Made by a program: the position numbers and the translations under genes. From positions 1-59,746 of the forward strand of contig NZ_JAUSLT010000073.1 in the NCBI RefSeq assembly GCF_030646015.1: a stretch of 59,746 bases of DNA, written 5' to 3'. The notes under the pieces are model-generated. The model was not told the origin of the DNA, ran no database searches, and worked only from the letters and a program-made list of their open reading frames with translations. Positions 35,260-44,720 of this stretch are shown here, in pieces (the stretch's first letter is position 1; each line of letters opens with the position of its first letter). Source of the stretch: Bradyrhizobium sp. (lineage in GTDB: Bacteria; Pseudomonadota; Alphaproteobacteria; Rhizobiales; Xanthobacteraceae).

Positions 35260-36474
35260 ATGGTCAGCGGACACGATCCTTATCTCGTCGCGCTCTCGGT
35301 GGTGATCGCGATTCTCGGCGGCTACACCGGCTTCGGCCTCACCGCGCGCATCCGCGGGACGCCGGGCGTCAGCGCGCGCCTGCTGCTGGCGGGCGCCGCC
35401 GCGTTTCTCGCGGTCGGCATCTGGACCATGCATTTCGTCGGCATGCTGGCGGCGCCGATCCCGGCAGATACGGTCTATCTCGTGCTGCCCACCATCATCT
35501 CGTTCCTGATCTGCGCGCTGGTGGTCGGCATATCCCTGTTTTTCGTCAGCATCGGCGACCCGTCGCTGCGGCGGGTAGTCTGGTCGGCCGTGCTGCTCGG
35601 GGCCGGCATCGCCAGCATGCATTATGTCGGCATTCACGGGCTGTCGGGCAATTTCGCCATTGCGCACGATACACCGATGATCCTGCTGTCGATCGGAATC
35701 GGGATCGTCACCGCCTATGGCGGCCTGCGTGCGTTCCTCGCCCGGCAGGACGGCGTCCGGCTGGTCGCAAGTTCGATCGCGTTTGGCGTCGCGGTATCCG
35801 GCATGCATTACACCGCGATGCACGGCATGCATTTCGTGCCGCTGGCGGAGGCGGCGCACCGCCATGCCGGCGGGCTGGCGGCGTCGCAGCAATTGCTGGC
35901 GGTGATCGTCGCCGTGCTGTGTTTTGTCATTGCCGCGGGCTTCCTGCTGTCGCTGGTGCCGGACCCGCGCCGGCAACCCGTGGCGGCGGCCGCGCCCGCG
36001 GTCGCGATCGATCCGGGCCCGCAAGCGGCGATCGCCGATCCGCCCGCGTCTCGCGAGCCGGCGATGCCGTCACCGCGGCTGATGCCGTCGCCGCTTGGCG
36101 GCATCGGCCAACCGCCCCGCGCCGCCCCGGCCGCCCGGCTTCCGGTCGAGGGCGCCAATGGCACCCATTTTATCGATTCCGCCGAGGTGCGCAGCGTGCG
36201 GGCCGACGCTCATTACACAAGGGTGCATGACGGCACCCGCGAGCGGATGTGCCCGTGGTCGATCTCGGAAGCCGAAGCCCAGCTCGATCCCGGCCTGTTC
36301 GTCCGGGTGCACCGCAGCCACATCGTGGCGATCCCCCACGTCAGCTTCGTCCGCAAGGAAGGCGATGGCGCCGTGATCGAGCTCGACGGCCCGTCGCCGC
36401 ACCGGGTGCCGGTGAGCCGGGCCAAGATCGCCGAGGTGAAAGCGCGGCTGGGGTTGGCAAGGCGGCATGCGTGA
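35260..36474 (+). CDS. MHYT-LytTR membrane transcriptional regulator (CoxC/CoxH-like)
   Basis: The protein has 404 residues. The N-terminal ~235 residues are an MHYT sensor with about seven membrane helices and three motifs (WTMHFVGM at 56-63, ASMHYVGI at 118-125, SGMHYTAM at 180-187); MHYT domains are proposed to bind copper and sense a diatomic gas such as CO, O2 or NO. After a Pro/Ala-rich linker, residues ~300-402 form a LytTR DNA-binding domain (VRADAHYTRVHDG, FVRVHRSHIVAIPHV). CoxC and CoxH of Oligotropha carboxidovorans have this architecture. It lies 298 bp before coxM on the same strand. Confidence 0.92.
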   Translation: MVSGHDPYLVALSVVIAILGGYTGFGLTARIRGTPGVSARLLLAGAAAFLAVGIWTMHFVGMLAAPIPADTVYLVLPTIISFLICALVVGISLFFVSIGDPSLRRVVWSAVLLGAGIASMHYVGIHGLSGNFAIAHDTPMILLSIGIGIVTAYGGLRAFLARQDGVRLVASSIAFGVAVSGMHYTAMHGMHFVPLAEAAHRHAGGLAASQQLLAVIVAVLCFVIAAGFLLSLVPDPRRQPVAAAAPAVAIDPGPQAAIADPPASREPAMPSPRLMPSPLGGIGQPPRAAPAARLPVEGANGTHFIDSAEVRSVRADAHYTRVHDGTRERMCPWSISEAEAQLDPGLFVRVHRSHIVAIPHVSFVRKEGDGAVIELDGPSPHRVPVSRAKIAEVKARLGLARRHA

Positions 36475-36491
36475 GGGTGGGCGTTCGCGGT

Positions 36492-36614
36492 CTCGTGTCC
36501 CGGACGCGGTGCAGCGTTCTTCACGATGCACCGCAGAGCCGGGACCCAGCCTGACCAGGATGGACCCCGGATCAGCAGCGCACCGCAAGAGCGCTGCGCT
36601 GCATCCGGGGGACG
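36492..36614. repeat. Family B dispersed inverted-repeat element, copy 2
   Basis: It starts CTCGTGTCCCGGACGCGGTG, with CCGCAGAGCCGGGACCCAGC in the middle, and its far end GCGCTGCGCTGCATCCGGGG is inverted. It separates the MHYT-LytTR gene from coxM, so coxM probably has its own promoter. Confidence 0.83.
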
Positions 36615-36639
36615 CAGCCCCATAGGTCTCCATCGCTGA

Positions 36640-36673
36640 CGCATTTCGTGCGCGGTAATCCGCATTTCGTGCG
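36640..36673 (+). promoter_or_regulatory. Direct-repeat candidate operator upstream of coxM
   Basis: CGCATTTCGTGCG occurs twice, at 36640-36652 and 36661-36673, identical in all 13 bases with a 21-bp start-to-start distance. LytTR regulators are known to bind two direct repeats about two helical turns (21-22 bp) apart, and a LytTR gene is immediately upstream. The repeat sequence does not match the generic LytTR consensus well. A possible -35 box TTGCCC lies at 36682-36687. Binding by the neighbouring regulator is inferred. Confidence 0.55.
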
Positions 36674-36772
36674 AATTTCCCTTGCCCGTGCCCTCGCGAT
36701 TGCTGCGAAAAAATTCCGGGAACAGCCTGCCGCCAACGTCTGATCTCAAAAAGACGAATGGAGAAGGCAACC

Positions 36773-37636
36773 ATGATTCCTGGCCCGTTCAGCTATCACC
36801 GGCCCGCGAGCGTGGCCGATGCGGTCAAACTGCTCTCGACGCTGGGCGACGAAGCCAGGCCGCTGGCCGGCGGCCACAGCCTGGTGCCGATGATGAAGCT
36901 CCGGCTCGCCACCCCCGAGCATCTGGTCGACCTGCACGGCATCGCCGGGCTGAAGGGCATCCGCCGCGACGGCCACAAGATCGTGATCGGGGCCATGACC
37001 ACCCAGCACGAATTGCTGGCGTCGGACGAGATCAGGCAATCGCTGCCGATCCTGCACGAAACCGCGCTGTTGATCGCCGATCCGCAGGTGCGCTACCGCG
37101 GCACCATCGGCGGCAATGTCGCCAATGGCGATCCCGGCAATGACATGCCGGCGCTGATGCTGGTGTTGGGCGCGTTCTACCGGCTCGAGGGGCCGGGCGG
37201 CGGGCGCGACATCGCCGCTTCGGACTTTTATCAGGGCGCCTATTTCACTGCGCTTGAGCCCGGCGAAATCCTGACCTCGATTTCCATCCCCGCCGGAGCA
37301 GCAGGTCACGGCTACGCATACGAAAAGCTGAAGCGCAAGGTCGGCGACTACGCCACCGCGGCTGCGGCGGTGGTGCTGACCATGGCCGGCGGCAAGGTCG
37401 CCACCTGCGCGATCGGGCTGACCAACCTGCACGAGACACCGCTGCTCGCCACAGACGCCGCCAAAGCCGTGATCGGCACCAGCCTCGACGACGCGACACT
37501 GGGGAAGGCGGCAGCCGCGGCGGTCGCGATCATGGCGCCGGCCGCGGACGCCCGCGGCCCGGTCGAATACCGCAAGCATGTCGGCGGCATCATGGTGACG
37601 CGGGCGCTGACCCGCGCCGCCGCGCGCGCAAGTTAA
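36773..37636 (+). CDS. coxM: Carbon monoxide dehydrogenase medium (FAD) subunit
   Basis: This flavoprotein subunit passes electrons from the CoxS iron-sulfur clusters to the quinone pool. The protein has 287 residues from the ATG at 36773 ([11 protein letters not shown], with AAGG 5 bases upstream); an ATG five codons earlier is less likely. The two FAD-binding motifs are AGGHS at 32-36 and TIGGN at 111-115. The close run [20 protein letters not shown] is typical of genuine CoxM. The M-S-L order matches Oligotropha. Confidence 0.95.
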   Translation: MIPGPFSYHRPASVADAVKLLSTLGDEARPLAGGHSLVPMMKLRLATPEHLVDLHGIAGLKGIRRDGHKIVIGAMTTQHELLASDEIRQSLPILHETALLIADPQVRYRGTIGGNVANGDPGNDMPALMLVLGAFYRLEGPGGGRDIAASDFYQGAYFTALEPGEILTSISIPAGAAGHGYAYEKLKRKVGDYATAAAAVVLTMAGGKVATCAIGLTNLHETPLLATDAAKAVIGTSLDDATLGKAAAAAVAIMAPAADARGPVEYRKHVGGIMVTRALTRAAARAS

Positions 37637-37649
37637 GGGGGATCAACCA

Positions 37650-38150
37650 ATGGCAAAAACCCACGTAACCATGAAGGTGAACGGCGCCGAGGTCGAAGGC
37701 CTCGTCGAACCGCGCACCCTGCTGGTGCATTTCATCCGCGAGAATCTTCTGCTCACCGGCACGCATATCGGCTGCGAGACCACCCATTGCGGCGCCTGCA
37801 CCGTCGATATCGACGGCATGTCGGTGAAGTCCTGCACGATGTTCGCGGTGCAGGCCCAGGGATCCGACATCACCACCATCGAGGGCATCGCCAATGCCGA
37901 CGGCTCGCTGTCGGCGCTGCAGGAAGGCTTCCGGATGATGCACGGGCTGCAATGCGGCTTCTGCACCCCCGGCATGATTCTTCGCGCGCAACGGCTGCTG
38001 CAGGAGAATCCGTCACCGACTGAGGCGGAGATTCGGATGGGCATTTCCGGCAATTTCTGCCGCTGCACCGGCTACCAGAACATCGTCAAGGCGATCCAGT
38101 ACGCCGCCGCCAAGATCAATGGCGTCCAGTTCCAGGAGGCTGCGGAATGA
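37650..38150 (+). CDS. coxS: Carbon monoxide dehydrogenase small (2Fe-2S) subunit
   Basis: The protein has 166 residues with two [2Fe-2S] clusters. The N-terminal plant-ferredoxin-like cluster uses C42, C47, C50 and C62. The C-terminal helical cluster, nearest the molybdenum site, uses C102, C105, C137 and C139. It begins 13 bp after coxM and overlaps coxL by 4 bases (ATGA). It relays electrons from CoxL to CoxM. Confidence 0.96.
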   Translation: MAKTHVTMKVNGAEVEGLVEPRTLLVHFIRENLLLTGTHIGCETTHCGACTVDIDGMSVKSCTMFAVQAQGSDITTIEGIANADGSLSALQEGFRMMHGLQCGFCTPGMILRAQRLLQENPSPTEAEIRMGISGNFCRCTGYQNIVKAIQYAAAKINGVQFQEAAE

Positions 38151-40570
38151 ACGACATGACTCCCACGCGGGAACAACGCGAAGCCAAACTCGAAGGCATG
38201 GGCTGCAAGCGCAAGCGGGTCGAGGACATCCGCTTTACGCAGGGCAAGGGCAATTATGTCGACGATTTGAAACTGCCGGGCATGCTGCACGGCGATTTCG
38301 TCCGCTCGCCGCACGCCCATGCGCGGGTCAAATCGATCAACAGCGAAGAGGCGTTGAAGGTGCCGGGCGTGCTGGCGGTGATCACCGCCGAGACGCTGAA
38401 AACCGTCAACCTCGCCTGGATGCCGACGCTGGCCGGCGACGTCCAGATGGTGCTGGCCGACGGCAAGGTGCTGTTCCAGAACCAGGAAGTCGCCTTCGTG
38501 GTCGCCACCGACCGCTATGCCGCCGATGACGGCATCAACAAGGTCGTGGTCGAATATGAACCGCTGCCGGTCGTGATCGACCCGTTCAAGGCGATGGACC
38601 CCGACGCGCCGGTGCTGCGCGAAGACCCCGCCGGCAAGACCTCGGGTGCGCACGGCCCGCGCAAGCATCACAACCACGTCTTCGAATGGACCATCGGCGA
38701 CAAGGACCTGACCGACGCCGCCTTCAAGAAGGCGGATGTCACCATCAAGGAAATGCTGTCCTATCACCGCACCCACCCGTCGCCGCTGGAGACCTGCCAG
38801 TGCGTCTGCTCGTTCGACAAGATCAGGGGCGAGTTGTCGATCTGGGGCACGTTCCAGGCGCCGCATGTGATCCGCACCGTGGTGGCGCTGATCGCGAAGA
38901 TTCCGGAGCACAAGATCCACGTCATCTCGCCCGACATCGGCGGCGGTTTCGGCAACAAGGTCGGCGCCTATCCCGGCTACATCTGCGCCGCGGTGGCCTC
39001 GATCGTCACCGGCAAGCCGGTCAAATGGGTCGAGGACCGCATCGAGAACCTGACCGCGACCTCGTTCGCCCGCGACTACCACATGACCACCGAGATCGCC
39101 GCGACCAAGGAGGGCAAGGTCACCGGCCTGCGCGTCCATGTGCTGGCCGATCACGGCGCCTTCGATGCCTGCGCCGATCCGTCGAAATGGCCGGCCGGTT
39201 TCTTCAACATCGTCACCGGCTCTTACGACTTCCCGACCGCGCATGTGGCGGTCGACGGCATCTACACCAACAAGGCGCCGGGCGGCGTCGCCTATCGCTG
39301 CTCGTTCCGGGTGACGGAGGCGGCCTATTGCATCGAACGCGGCATGGATATTCTCGCTCAGAAGCTCGGGATGGATCCGGCCGAACTGCGGCTGAAGAAC
39401 TTCATCAAGCCGGAGCAGTTCCCCTATCACTCGGCGCTGGGCTGGGAATATGATTCCGGCGACTACCACACCGCGATGAAGAAGATGATGGAATCGGTCG
39501 ACTATGCCGGCCTGCGCAAGGAGCAGGCGGCGCAGCGCGAGGCCTTCAAGCGCGGCGAGACCCGCGAGATCATGGGCCTCGGCGTGTCGTTCTTTACCGA
39601 GATCGTCGGCGCCGGGCCGTCGAAGAACTGCGACATCCTGGGGATCGCGATGTTCGATTCCTGCGAAATCCGCATGCATCCCACGGGTGCGGGCATCGCC
39701 AGGGTCGGCTCCAAGAGCCAGGGCCAGGGCCACGAGACCACCTGGGCGCAGATCATCGCCACCGAGATCGGCATTCCCGCCGACGACATCATGGTCGAGG
39801 AGGGCAATACCGATACCGCGCCCTACGGGCTCGGCACCTACGGCTCGCGCTCGACGCCGGTGGCGGGCGCCGCGATCGCGATGGCCGCGCGAAAAATCAA
39901 GGCCAAGGCGCAGATGATCGCCGCCTACAAGCTCGAAGTGCATGAAGGCGATCTCGAATGGGACATCGACGGTTTTCGAGTGAAAGGTCTTCCCGAGAAA
40001 ACGATGTCCATGAAGGACATCTGCTGGGCGGCCTATAATTCGGTGCCGCCGGGCATGGAGCCCGGGCTGGAGGCGGTGAGCTATTACGATCCGCCCAACA
40101 TGACCTATCCGTTCGGCGCCTATATCTGCGTGATGAACATCGACGTCGATACCGGAGTCTACAGGATCCGGCGCTTTTACGCGCTGGACGATTGTGGCAC
40201 CCGGATCAACCCGATGATCATCGAGGGCCAAGTCCATGGCGGCCTGACCGAAGCCTTCGCGATCGCGATGGGCCAGGAGATTCGCTACGACGACGAGGGC
40301 AATGTGGTGACCGGCTCGTTCATGGATTTCTTCATGCCGACCGCGGTGGAAACCCCGCACTGGGAAACCGATTTTACCGTGACGCCGTCGCCGCACCATC
40401 CGATCGGCGCCAAGGGCGTCGGCGAAAGCCCGAATGTCGGCGGCGTGCCGGCCTTCTCCAACGCCGTCAACGACGCCTTCTCGTTCCTGGGCTCGACGCA
40501 CATCCAGATGCCGCACGACTACTGGCGCAACTGGCGAGCGGCGAAGGAGTTGGGAGTGTTCGCGGCGTAA
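38147..40570 (+). CDS. coxL: Carbon monoxide dehydrogenase large subunit, form I
   Basis: The catalytic subunit oxidises CO to CO2 at a Mo-Cu site with molybdopterin cytosine dinucleotide. The protein has 807 residues, close to the 809 of Oligotropha. The active-site loop is VAYRCSFR with Cys385, the ligand that carries copper in the [CuSMoO2] cluster. This loop defines form I enzymes; form II proteins have AYRGAGR. The catalytic Glu is E760 in [12 protein letters not shown], the same 375-residue spacing as C388/E763 of the known structure. Genes for maturation (coxD, coxE, coxF) follow. Confidence 0.97.
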   Translation: MNDMTPTREQREAKLEGMGCKRKRVEDIRFTQGKGNYVDDLKLPGMLHGDFVRSPHAHARVKSINSEEALKVPGVLAVITAETLKTVNLAWMPTLAGDVQMVLADGKVLFQNQEVAFVVATDRYAADDGINKVVVEYEPLPVVIDPFKAMDPDAPVLREDPAGKTSGAHGPRKHHNHVFEWTIGDKDLTDAAFKKADVTIKEMLSYHRTHPSPLETCQCVCSFDKIRGELSIWGTFQAPHVIRTVVALIAKIPEHKIHVISPDIGGGFGNKVGAYPGYICAAVASIVTGKPVKWVEDRIENLTATSFARDYHMTTEIAATKEGKVTGLRVHVLADHGAFDACADPSKWPAGFFNIVTGSYDFPTAHVAVDGIYTNKAPGGVAYRCSFRVTEAAYCIERGMDILAQKLGMDPAELRLKNFIKPEQFPYHSALGWEYDSGDYHTAMKKMMESVDYAGLRKEQAAQREAFKRGETREIMGLGVSFFTEIVGAGPSKNCDILGIAMFDSCEIRMHPTGAGIARVGSKSQGQGHETTWAQIIATEIGIPADDIMVEEGNTDTAPYGLGTYGSRSTPVAGAAIAMAARKIKAKAQMIAAYKLEVHEGDLEWDIDGFRVKGLPEKTMSMKDICWAAYNSVPPGMEPGLEAVSYYDPPNMTYPFGAYICVMNIDVDTGVYRIRRFYALDDCGTRINPMIIEGQVHGGLTEAFAIAMGQEIRYDDEGNVVTGSFMDFFMPTAVETPHWETDFTVTPSPHHPIGAKGVGESPNVGGVPAFSNAVNDAFSFLGSTHIQMPHDYWRNWRAAKELGVFAA

Positions 40571-40573
40571 TTT

Positions 40574-40715
40574 CTCCCCTCCTCCCACGCGCTCTTGCGC
40601 GTGGCGGGGAGGGGTCGGGGGTGGGGGGTGCCTCCGCTTGCTCCTCTGGCAGCGAGTTTGCTGAGCCACCCCCCAGCCCCGACCCCTCCCCGCCGCTTCG
40701 CGGGGGGAGGGGAGT
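40574..40715. repeat. Family C dispersed inverted-repeat element, copy 1 (inside the cox operon)
   Basis: The left half CTCCCCTCCTCCCACGCGCT, then GGGGAGGGGTCGGGGGTGGG, is inverted in the right half CCCCCAGCCCCGACCCCTCC, then CGCGGGGGGAGGGGAG. It occupies nearly all of the 171-bp coxL-coxD gap. Copies are at 46191 and 58238. Confidence 0.87.
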
Positions 40716-40741
40716 GGAAGCGAAGAGGAAAATGTCTGCCC

Positions 40742-41614
40742 ATGAAAACCCGCGAAGAGATCGCGCAAGCACTCGCCGCGTCCGGCTACATCGCCGACGC
40801 CGAACTCGCGACCGCGATCTCGCTGATGCAACTGCTGAAGCGCCCGCTGCTGCTGGAAGGTGAAGCCGGTGTCGGCAAGACCGAGGTGGCAAAGGCGCTG
40901 GCGGCGGCGCATGCCACCGAGCTGATCCGCCTGCAGTGCTACGAGGGCCTCGATCAATCCGCAGCACTCTATGAATGGAACTACCAGCGGCAGCTGCTGT
41001 CGATCCAGGCGCATCGCGGCGAGGATGCCGATGCCATCGAGCACCAGATATTTTCCGAAAAATACCTGCTGGAACGGCCGCTGCTGGCGGCGATCCGGCG
41101 CGACAAGCCGCCGGTGTTGCTGATCGACGAGATCGACCGCGCCGACGACGAGTTCGAGGCGTTCCTGCTTGAACTGCTGTCGGACTTCCAAGTCTCGATC
41201 CCGGAACTGGGAACGATCAAGGCCACCACCATTCCGCATGTGGTGCTGACCTCGAACGGGACACGGGAACTGTCGGACGCGCTGCGCCGCCGCTGCCTCT
41301 ATCATTATGTCGACTATCCCGACGTCGACCGCGAGGCGCGCATCATCATGGCGCGGATCGAAAGCGCCGGCGCGTCGCTGTCGCTGCAGATCGCGCGGCT
41401 GGTCGAGGGCATCCGGAAGGAAGAGTTGCGCAAGGTGCCGGGTGTCGCGGAGACGCTGGACTGGGCGGCGGCCCTGGTCGGGCTCGGCGTGCGCGACCTG
41501 CATGAGGCGCCGGAGGTGGTGCACGAGACCCTGATGTGCCTGCTGAAAACCCATGAGGACAAGTCGCGCGTCAGCCGCGAGGTCACCGAGCGCCTGCTGG
41601 GGAAGGTCGCATGA
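40742..41614 (+). CDS. coxD: MoxR-type AAA+ ATPase for CO dehydrogenase maturation
   Basis: CoxD is needed to build the Mo-Cu centre of CoxL, probably inserting sulfur and copper using ATP. The protein has 290 residues from the ATG at 40742. Walker A is GEAGVGKT at 40-47, Walker B VLLIDEID at about 125-132, followed by sensor 1 VVLTSNGTREL. An earlier ATG at 40732 is in another frame. It overlaps coxE by 4 bases; MoxR ATPases typically act with such a VWA partner. Confidence 0.95.
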   Translation: MKTREEIAQALAASGYIADAELATAISLMQLLKRPLLLEGEAGVGKTEVAKALAAAHATELIRLQCYEGLDQSAALYEWNYQRQLLSIQAHRGEDADAIEHQIFSEKYLLERPLLAAIRRDKPPVLLIDEIDRADDEFEAFLLELLSDFQVSIPELGTIKATTIPHVVLTSNGTRELSDALRRRCLYHYVDYPDVDREARIIMARIESAGASLSLQIARLVEGIRKEELRKVPGVAETLDWAAALVGLGVRDLHEAPEVVHETLMCLLKTHEDKSRVSREVTERLLGKVA

Positions 41615-42819
41615 GCTGCTGCGGCGCCAGCCCTGGATATGACGAGCTCGACGAAGTCTCCCGCCTCGTCTCGACCAAACTCGCGGCGTTTCTGCGAACC
41701 TTGCGCGACAATGGCTTTGCCGTCGGCCTGCACGAAGGCCGCGACGCCGCGACGCTGATGGCATCGGGTTATGCCGCCAAACCCGGGCTGCTGCGCTCGG
41801 CCTTCAAACACCTGTTCTCGGCCCGCAAATCCGACTGGGAAAAATTCGATGGCCTGTTCGACGCCTTCTGGCTCGGCAAGCGCGTCAGATCGCGCTCGGT
41901 CACCATGGGATCGGCGAAGGCCGCCAACAGCCCGTCGCTGAAAAGTCTGCGCGACAACAAGGCCGAACCGTCAGGAAGCGAAGTAGCGACGGACCAAGTG
42001 CCGTCTACCGACGAGGCGCCACAGGATCGCGCCGGCGAAGGCCGCATGGAAGGCGCATCGCGCGTCGACAATATTTCGAAAATCGATTTCCGCAAGATGG
42101 CAGACCCCGAACAGATCGCGGAAGCCCACGCTGTCGCCGCGCGATTGGCAAAAACCATGCGCACCCGGCTGACCCGCCGCGACCTGGCGCGGCGGCGCGG
42201 TTACCGGCTCGATCTCCGGCGAACTATCCACGGCAATATCAGCCATGGCGGCGTGCCGATCAGCCTGGTCAAACGGCAGCGCAAGCCAAAGCCGCTGCGC
42301 CTCGTCGTGCTGCTCGACGCCTCCGGCTCGATGAGCATGTACACCGGCGTGTTCCTGCGCTTCATCCACGGCGTGCTGGACGAGTTCCGCGAGGCCGAAG
42401 CATTCCTGTTTCATACGCGGCTCGCCTACGTCTCCGACGCGATGAAGGAAAAGGATTCCGCCCGGGCGCTGGATCGTCTCTCGATCATGGCACAGGGCGC
42501 CGGCGGCGGCACCAGGATCGGCGAAAGCCTGCAAACCTTCAATCGCTGGCATGCCGCCCGCGTCATTCATTCGCGAACCTGCGTCATGATCGTATCCGAC
42601 GGCTACGAGACCGGCGACGCCGCTCTGCTCGGCCGCGAGATGGCGGCGCTGGCCAGGCGCTGCCGCCGTATCGTCTGGCTCAATCCGATGCTGGCATGGC
42701 CGGGCTACGCTCCCGAGGCCGCCGGCATCAAGGCGGCGTTGCCGCATGTCGATCTCTACGCGCCCGCCAACACGCTGCAGAGCCTGACCGCGCTCGAACC
42801 CTATCTGGCGAAGCTGTGA
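41611..42819 (+). CDS. coxE: VWA-domain protein CoxE
   Basis: The protein has 402 residues. The N-terminal part is the variable CoxE region (about 1-220). The von Willebrand A domain begins near 225 with an intact metal-ion-dependent adhesion site, D236-A-S238-G-S240 (VVLLDASGSMSMYT), then GGGTRIGESLQTF and VMIVSDGYETGD. CoxE works with the CoxD ATPase in assembling the CO dehydrogenase active site. Translation is coupled to coxD by ATGA overlap. Confidence 0.94.
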   Translation: MSCCGASPGYDELDEVSRLVSTKLAAFLRTLRDNGFAVGLHEGRDAATLMASGYAAKPGLLRSAFKHLFSARKSDWEKFDGLFDAFWLGKRVRSRSVTMGSAKAANSPSLKSLRDNKAEPSGSEVATDQVPSTDEAPQDRAGEGRMEGASRVDNISKIDFRKMADPEQIAEAHAVAARLAKTMRTRLTRRDLARRRGYRLDLRRTIHGNISHGGVPISLVKRQRKPKPLRLVVLLDASGSMSMYTGVFLRFIHGVLDEFREAEAFLFHTRLAYVSDAMKEKDSARALDRLSIMAQGAGGGTRIGESLQTFNRWHAARVIHSRTCVMIVSDGYETGDAALLGREMAALARRCRRIVWLNPMLAWPGYAPEAAGIKAALPHVDLYAPANTLQSLTALEPYLAKL

Positions 42820-42832
42820 GGGGGAGGCGCCC

Positions 42833-43657
42833 ATGACCGCGCATGTCGAAGTGATGGACCTGGTGGCGCAGATGAAGGCCGCCGAGCAGGCGTTCGTGCT
42901 GGCCACCGTGGTCCGCACCGTTTCGGTGACCGCCGCGAAAGCCGGCGCCAAGGCGATCATCCGTCCCGACGGCACCATCGTCGCTGGCTGGATCGGCGGC
43001 GGCTGCGCCCGCGGCGCGGTGCTGAAGGCGGCGCGGGAAGCGCTGGCCGATGGCGAACCACGCATGGTCTCGGTGCAGCCGGAAAACCTGCTGGCCGAAC
43101 TCGGGGTAAAACCCGGCGAGAACCGCGACGGCGTCCGCTTTGCGCAGAACATGTGCCCGAGCAAGGGCACCATGGACATTTTTGTGGAGCCGGTGCTGCC
43201 GCATCCCTCGCTGGTCATTCTCGGCGGGAGCCCGGTGGCGCTGTCGCTGGCGGCGCAAGCGCGGCCACTCGGTTATCACGTCACGGTAGCGGCACCCGCC
43301 GCCGACCGGCCCGATGCGCCCGACGCCGACCTGGTGATCGATGGCTATGCGCTCGGCCAACTCAACGAGGCACGGCGCTTCATCGTGGTCTCGACGCAGG
43401 GCAAGGGCGACGAAGCCGCGTTGCGCGCGGCGGTCAAAACCGACGCCGCCTATCACGCCTTCGTCGGCAGCCGCCGCAAGATGGCGGCGCTGCGCGAAAA
43501 GCTGATCGGCGAGGGCATCGACGCCGCGGCGCTCGACCGCATCAAGGCGCCCGCCGGCCTCGACCTCGGCGCCATCACGCCCGAGGAAATCGCGATGTCG
43601 ATCCTGGCGGAGATCACGGTGGAGCGCCGGCGCGGGCAGCGGGGGGTGAAGAGGTAG
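42833..43657 (+). CDS. coxF: XdhC/CoxI-family maturation factor, CoxF
   Basis: The protein has 274 residues with the two XdhC domains: an N-terminal part with FVLATVVRTVSVTAAKAGAK and GWIGGGCARGAV, and a C-terminal Rossmann-like part beginning HPSLVILGGSPVALSL and ending GLDLGAITPEEIAMSIL. XdhC proteins bind and protect molybdenum cofactor during sulfuration. It follows coxE by 13 bp. CoxF is chosen over CoxI from gene order; both belong to the same family. Confidence 0.9.
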   Translation: MTAHVEVMDLVAQMKAAEQAFVLATVVRTVSVTAAKAGAKAIIRPDGTIVAGWIGGGCARGAVLKAAREALADGEPRMVSVQPENLLAELGVKPGENRDGVRFAQNMCPSKGTMDIFVEPVLPHPSLVILGGSPVALSLAAQARPLGYHVTVAAPAADRPDAPDADLVIDGYALGQLNEARRFIVVSTQGKGDEAALRAAVKTDAAYHAFVGSRRKMAALREKLIGEGIDAAALDRIKAPAGLDLGAITPEEIAMSILAEITVERRRGQRGVKR

Positions 43658-43670
43658 CCGACACGGCGTT

Positions 43671-43794
43671 CCCCGGACGCAGCGCAGCGCGAAGCGGTGC
43701 GCTGCAGAGCCGGGGCCCATCTTGCGGCGCGCTCATGGGTCCCGGCTCTGCGGCGCAGCGTGAAGGACGCTGCACCGCGTCCGGGACACGAGGC
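43671..43794. repeat. Family B dispersed inverted-repeat element, copy 3
   Basis: It starts CCCCGGACGCAGCGCAGCGC, passes GCTGCAGAGCCGGGGCCCAT and GGGTCCCGGCTCTGCGGCGC, and ends ACCGCGTCCGGGACACGAGG. It is nearly the same as the copy at 35042 and lies just after the coxF stop, so two copies bracket the cox locus. Confidence 0.87.
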
Positions 43795-43895
43795 TGCGAC
43801 ATTACAGAGAAATGGTGGGCACGGCGCAAGCGCGCCTTTGCCCACCCTAGGGATTCGCGTCATGCTGCCGTATCGCAGCACCGGAGCCATCCATC

Positions 43896-44705
43896 ATGAC
43901 CGAACCATCCTCCTCCGACTGGCTTGGCCTGTCCGGCCGCATCTGCGTGGTGACGGGCGGTGGCGGCGGCATCGGTCGCGCCGTGGCGTTGAGCCTTGCG
44001 CGCACCGGCGCCAAGGTGGCCGCGATCGACCTTGATGAACGCGGCCTCGAGGTGACGCGGATGGAGCTGCACAAAATATCCGGCGACTCTCTTGTGACGC
44101 GCTGCGACACTTCGAGCGCCGACAGCGTGGCCGCCGCATCCGAAATCATCGAAAAGGCGCTCGGTCTCTGCGGCGTTCTCGTCAACACCGCGGCGGTGCT
44201 GCGGCCGGGCGGGCTGGAAAACCTGTCGCTGGCGGAATGGAATGCGGTGCTGTCGGTCAACCTGACCGGCTATTTTCTCTGCGCCCAGATCTTCGGTCGG
44301 CCGATGCGCAAAGCCGGGCGCGGCAGCATCGTTCATGTTTCCTCGATCTCCGGCAGCCACGCGCAGGGCCAGAGCGGCGCCTACAGCGTCAGCAAGGCCG
44401 GCGTCATCATGCTGTCGCGTCAGCTTGCGAGCGAGTGGGGGCCCCAGGGCATCCGGAGCAATGTCGTCAGCCCCGGCATGGTGATCACGCCGATGAGCCA
44501 GTCGTTCTACGACACGCCCGGCGTCACCGAACGGCGGTCCGCGGTGGTGCCGCTGCGGCGGGTCGGCCTACCGCAGGATATCGCCGACGCCATCCTGTAT
44601 CTGGCCAGCGACCGCTCGTCCTATGTCAACGGCGACGAGATCACCGTCGATGGCGGCTATGCCAACATGCTGATGAACCTGGTGCCGCGGCCGGGCTTTG
44701 AATGA
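43896..44705 (+). CDS. Short-chain dehydrogenase/reductase (SDR)
   Basis: The protein has 269 residues. The cofactor motif is TGGGGGIG at 20-27; Asp45 (AAIDLDE) favours NAD over NADP. The structural motif is NTAA (97-100) in place of the usual NNAG. The catalytic residues are Ser150, Tyr163 and Lys167 (YSVSK). The C-terminal VNGDEITVDGGY is typical of classical SDRs. It starts 238 bp after coxF, beyond a repeat, so it need not belong to the cox unit. The substrate is unknown. Confidence 0.92.
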   Translation: MTEPSSSDWLGLSGRICVVTGGGGGIGRAVALSLARTGAKVAAIDLDERGLEVTRMELHKISGDSLVTRCDTSSADSVAAASEIIEKALGLCGVLVNTAAVLRPGGLENLSLAEWNAVLSVNLTGYFLCAQIFGRPMRKAGRGSIVHVSSISGSHAQGQSGAYSVSKAGVIMLSRQLASEWGPQGIRSNVVSPGMVITPMSQSFYDTPGVTERRSAVVPLRRVGLPQDIADAILYLASDRSSYVNGDEITVDGGYANMLMNLVPRPGFE

Positions 44706-44720
44706 GGGCCGGCCGTTCGA

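Noticed and set aside
38072..41764. A 1230-codon open frame on the minus strand opposite coxL, coxD and coxE
   Set aside because: It is the mirror of GC-rich coding DNA; the plus-strand frames are full-length Cox proteins with all catalytic motifs. The antisense frame has no recognisable domain and is His/Arg-rich as expected for a shadow.
35042..43794. Family B repeats bracketing the cox locus read as a composite transposon
   Set aside because: No transposase is found, copies occur with differing internal sequence, and one copy lies inside the bracketed region; base composition does not change at the borders.
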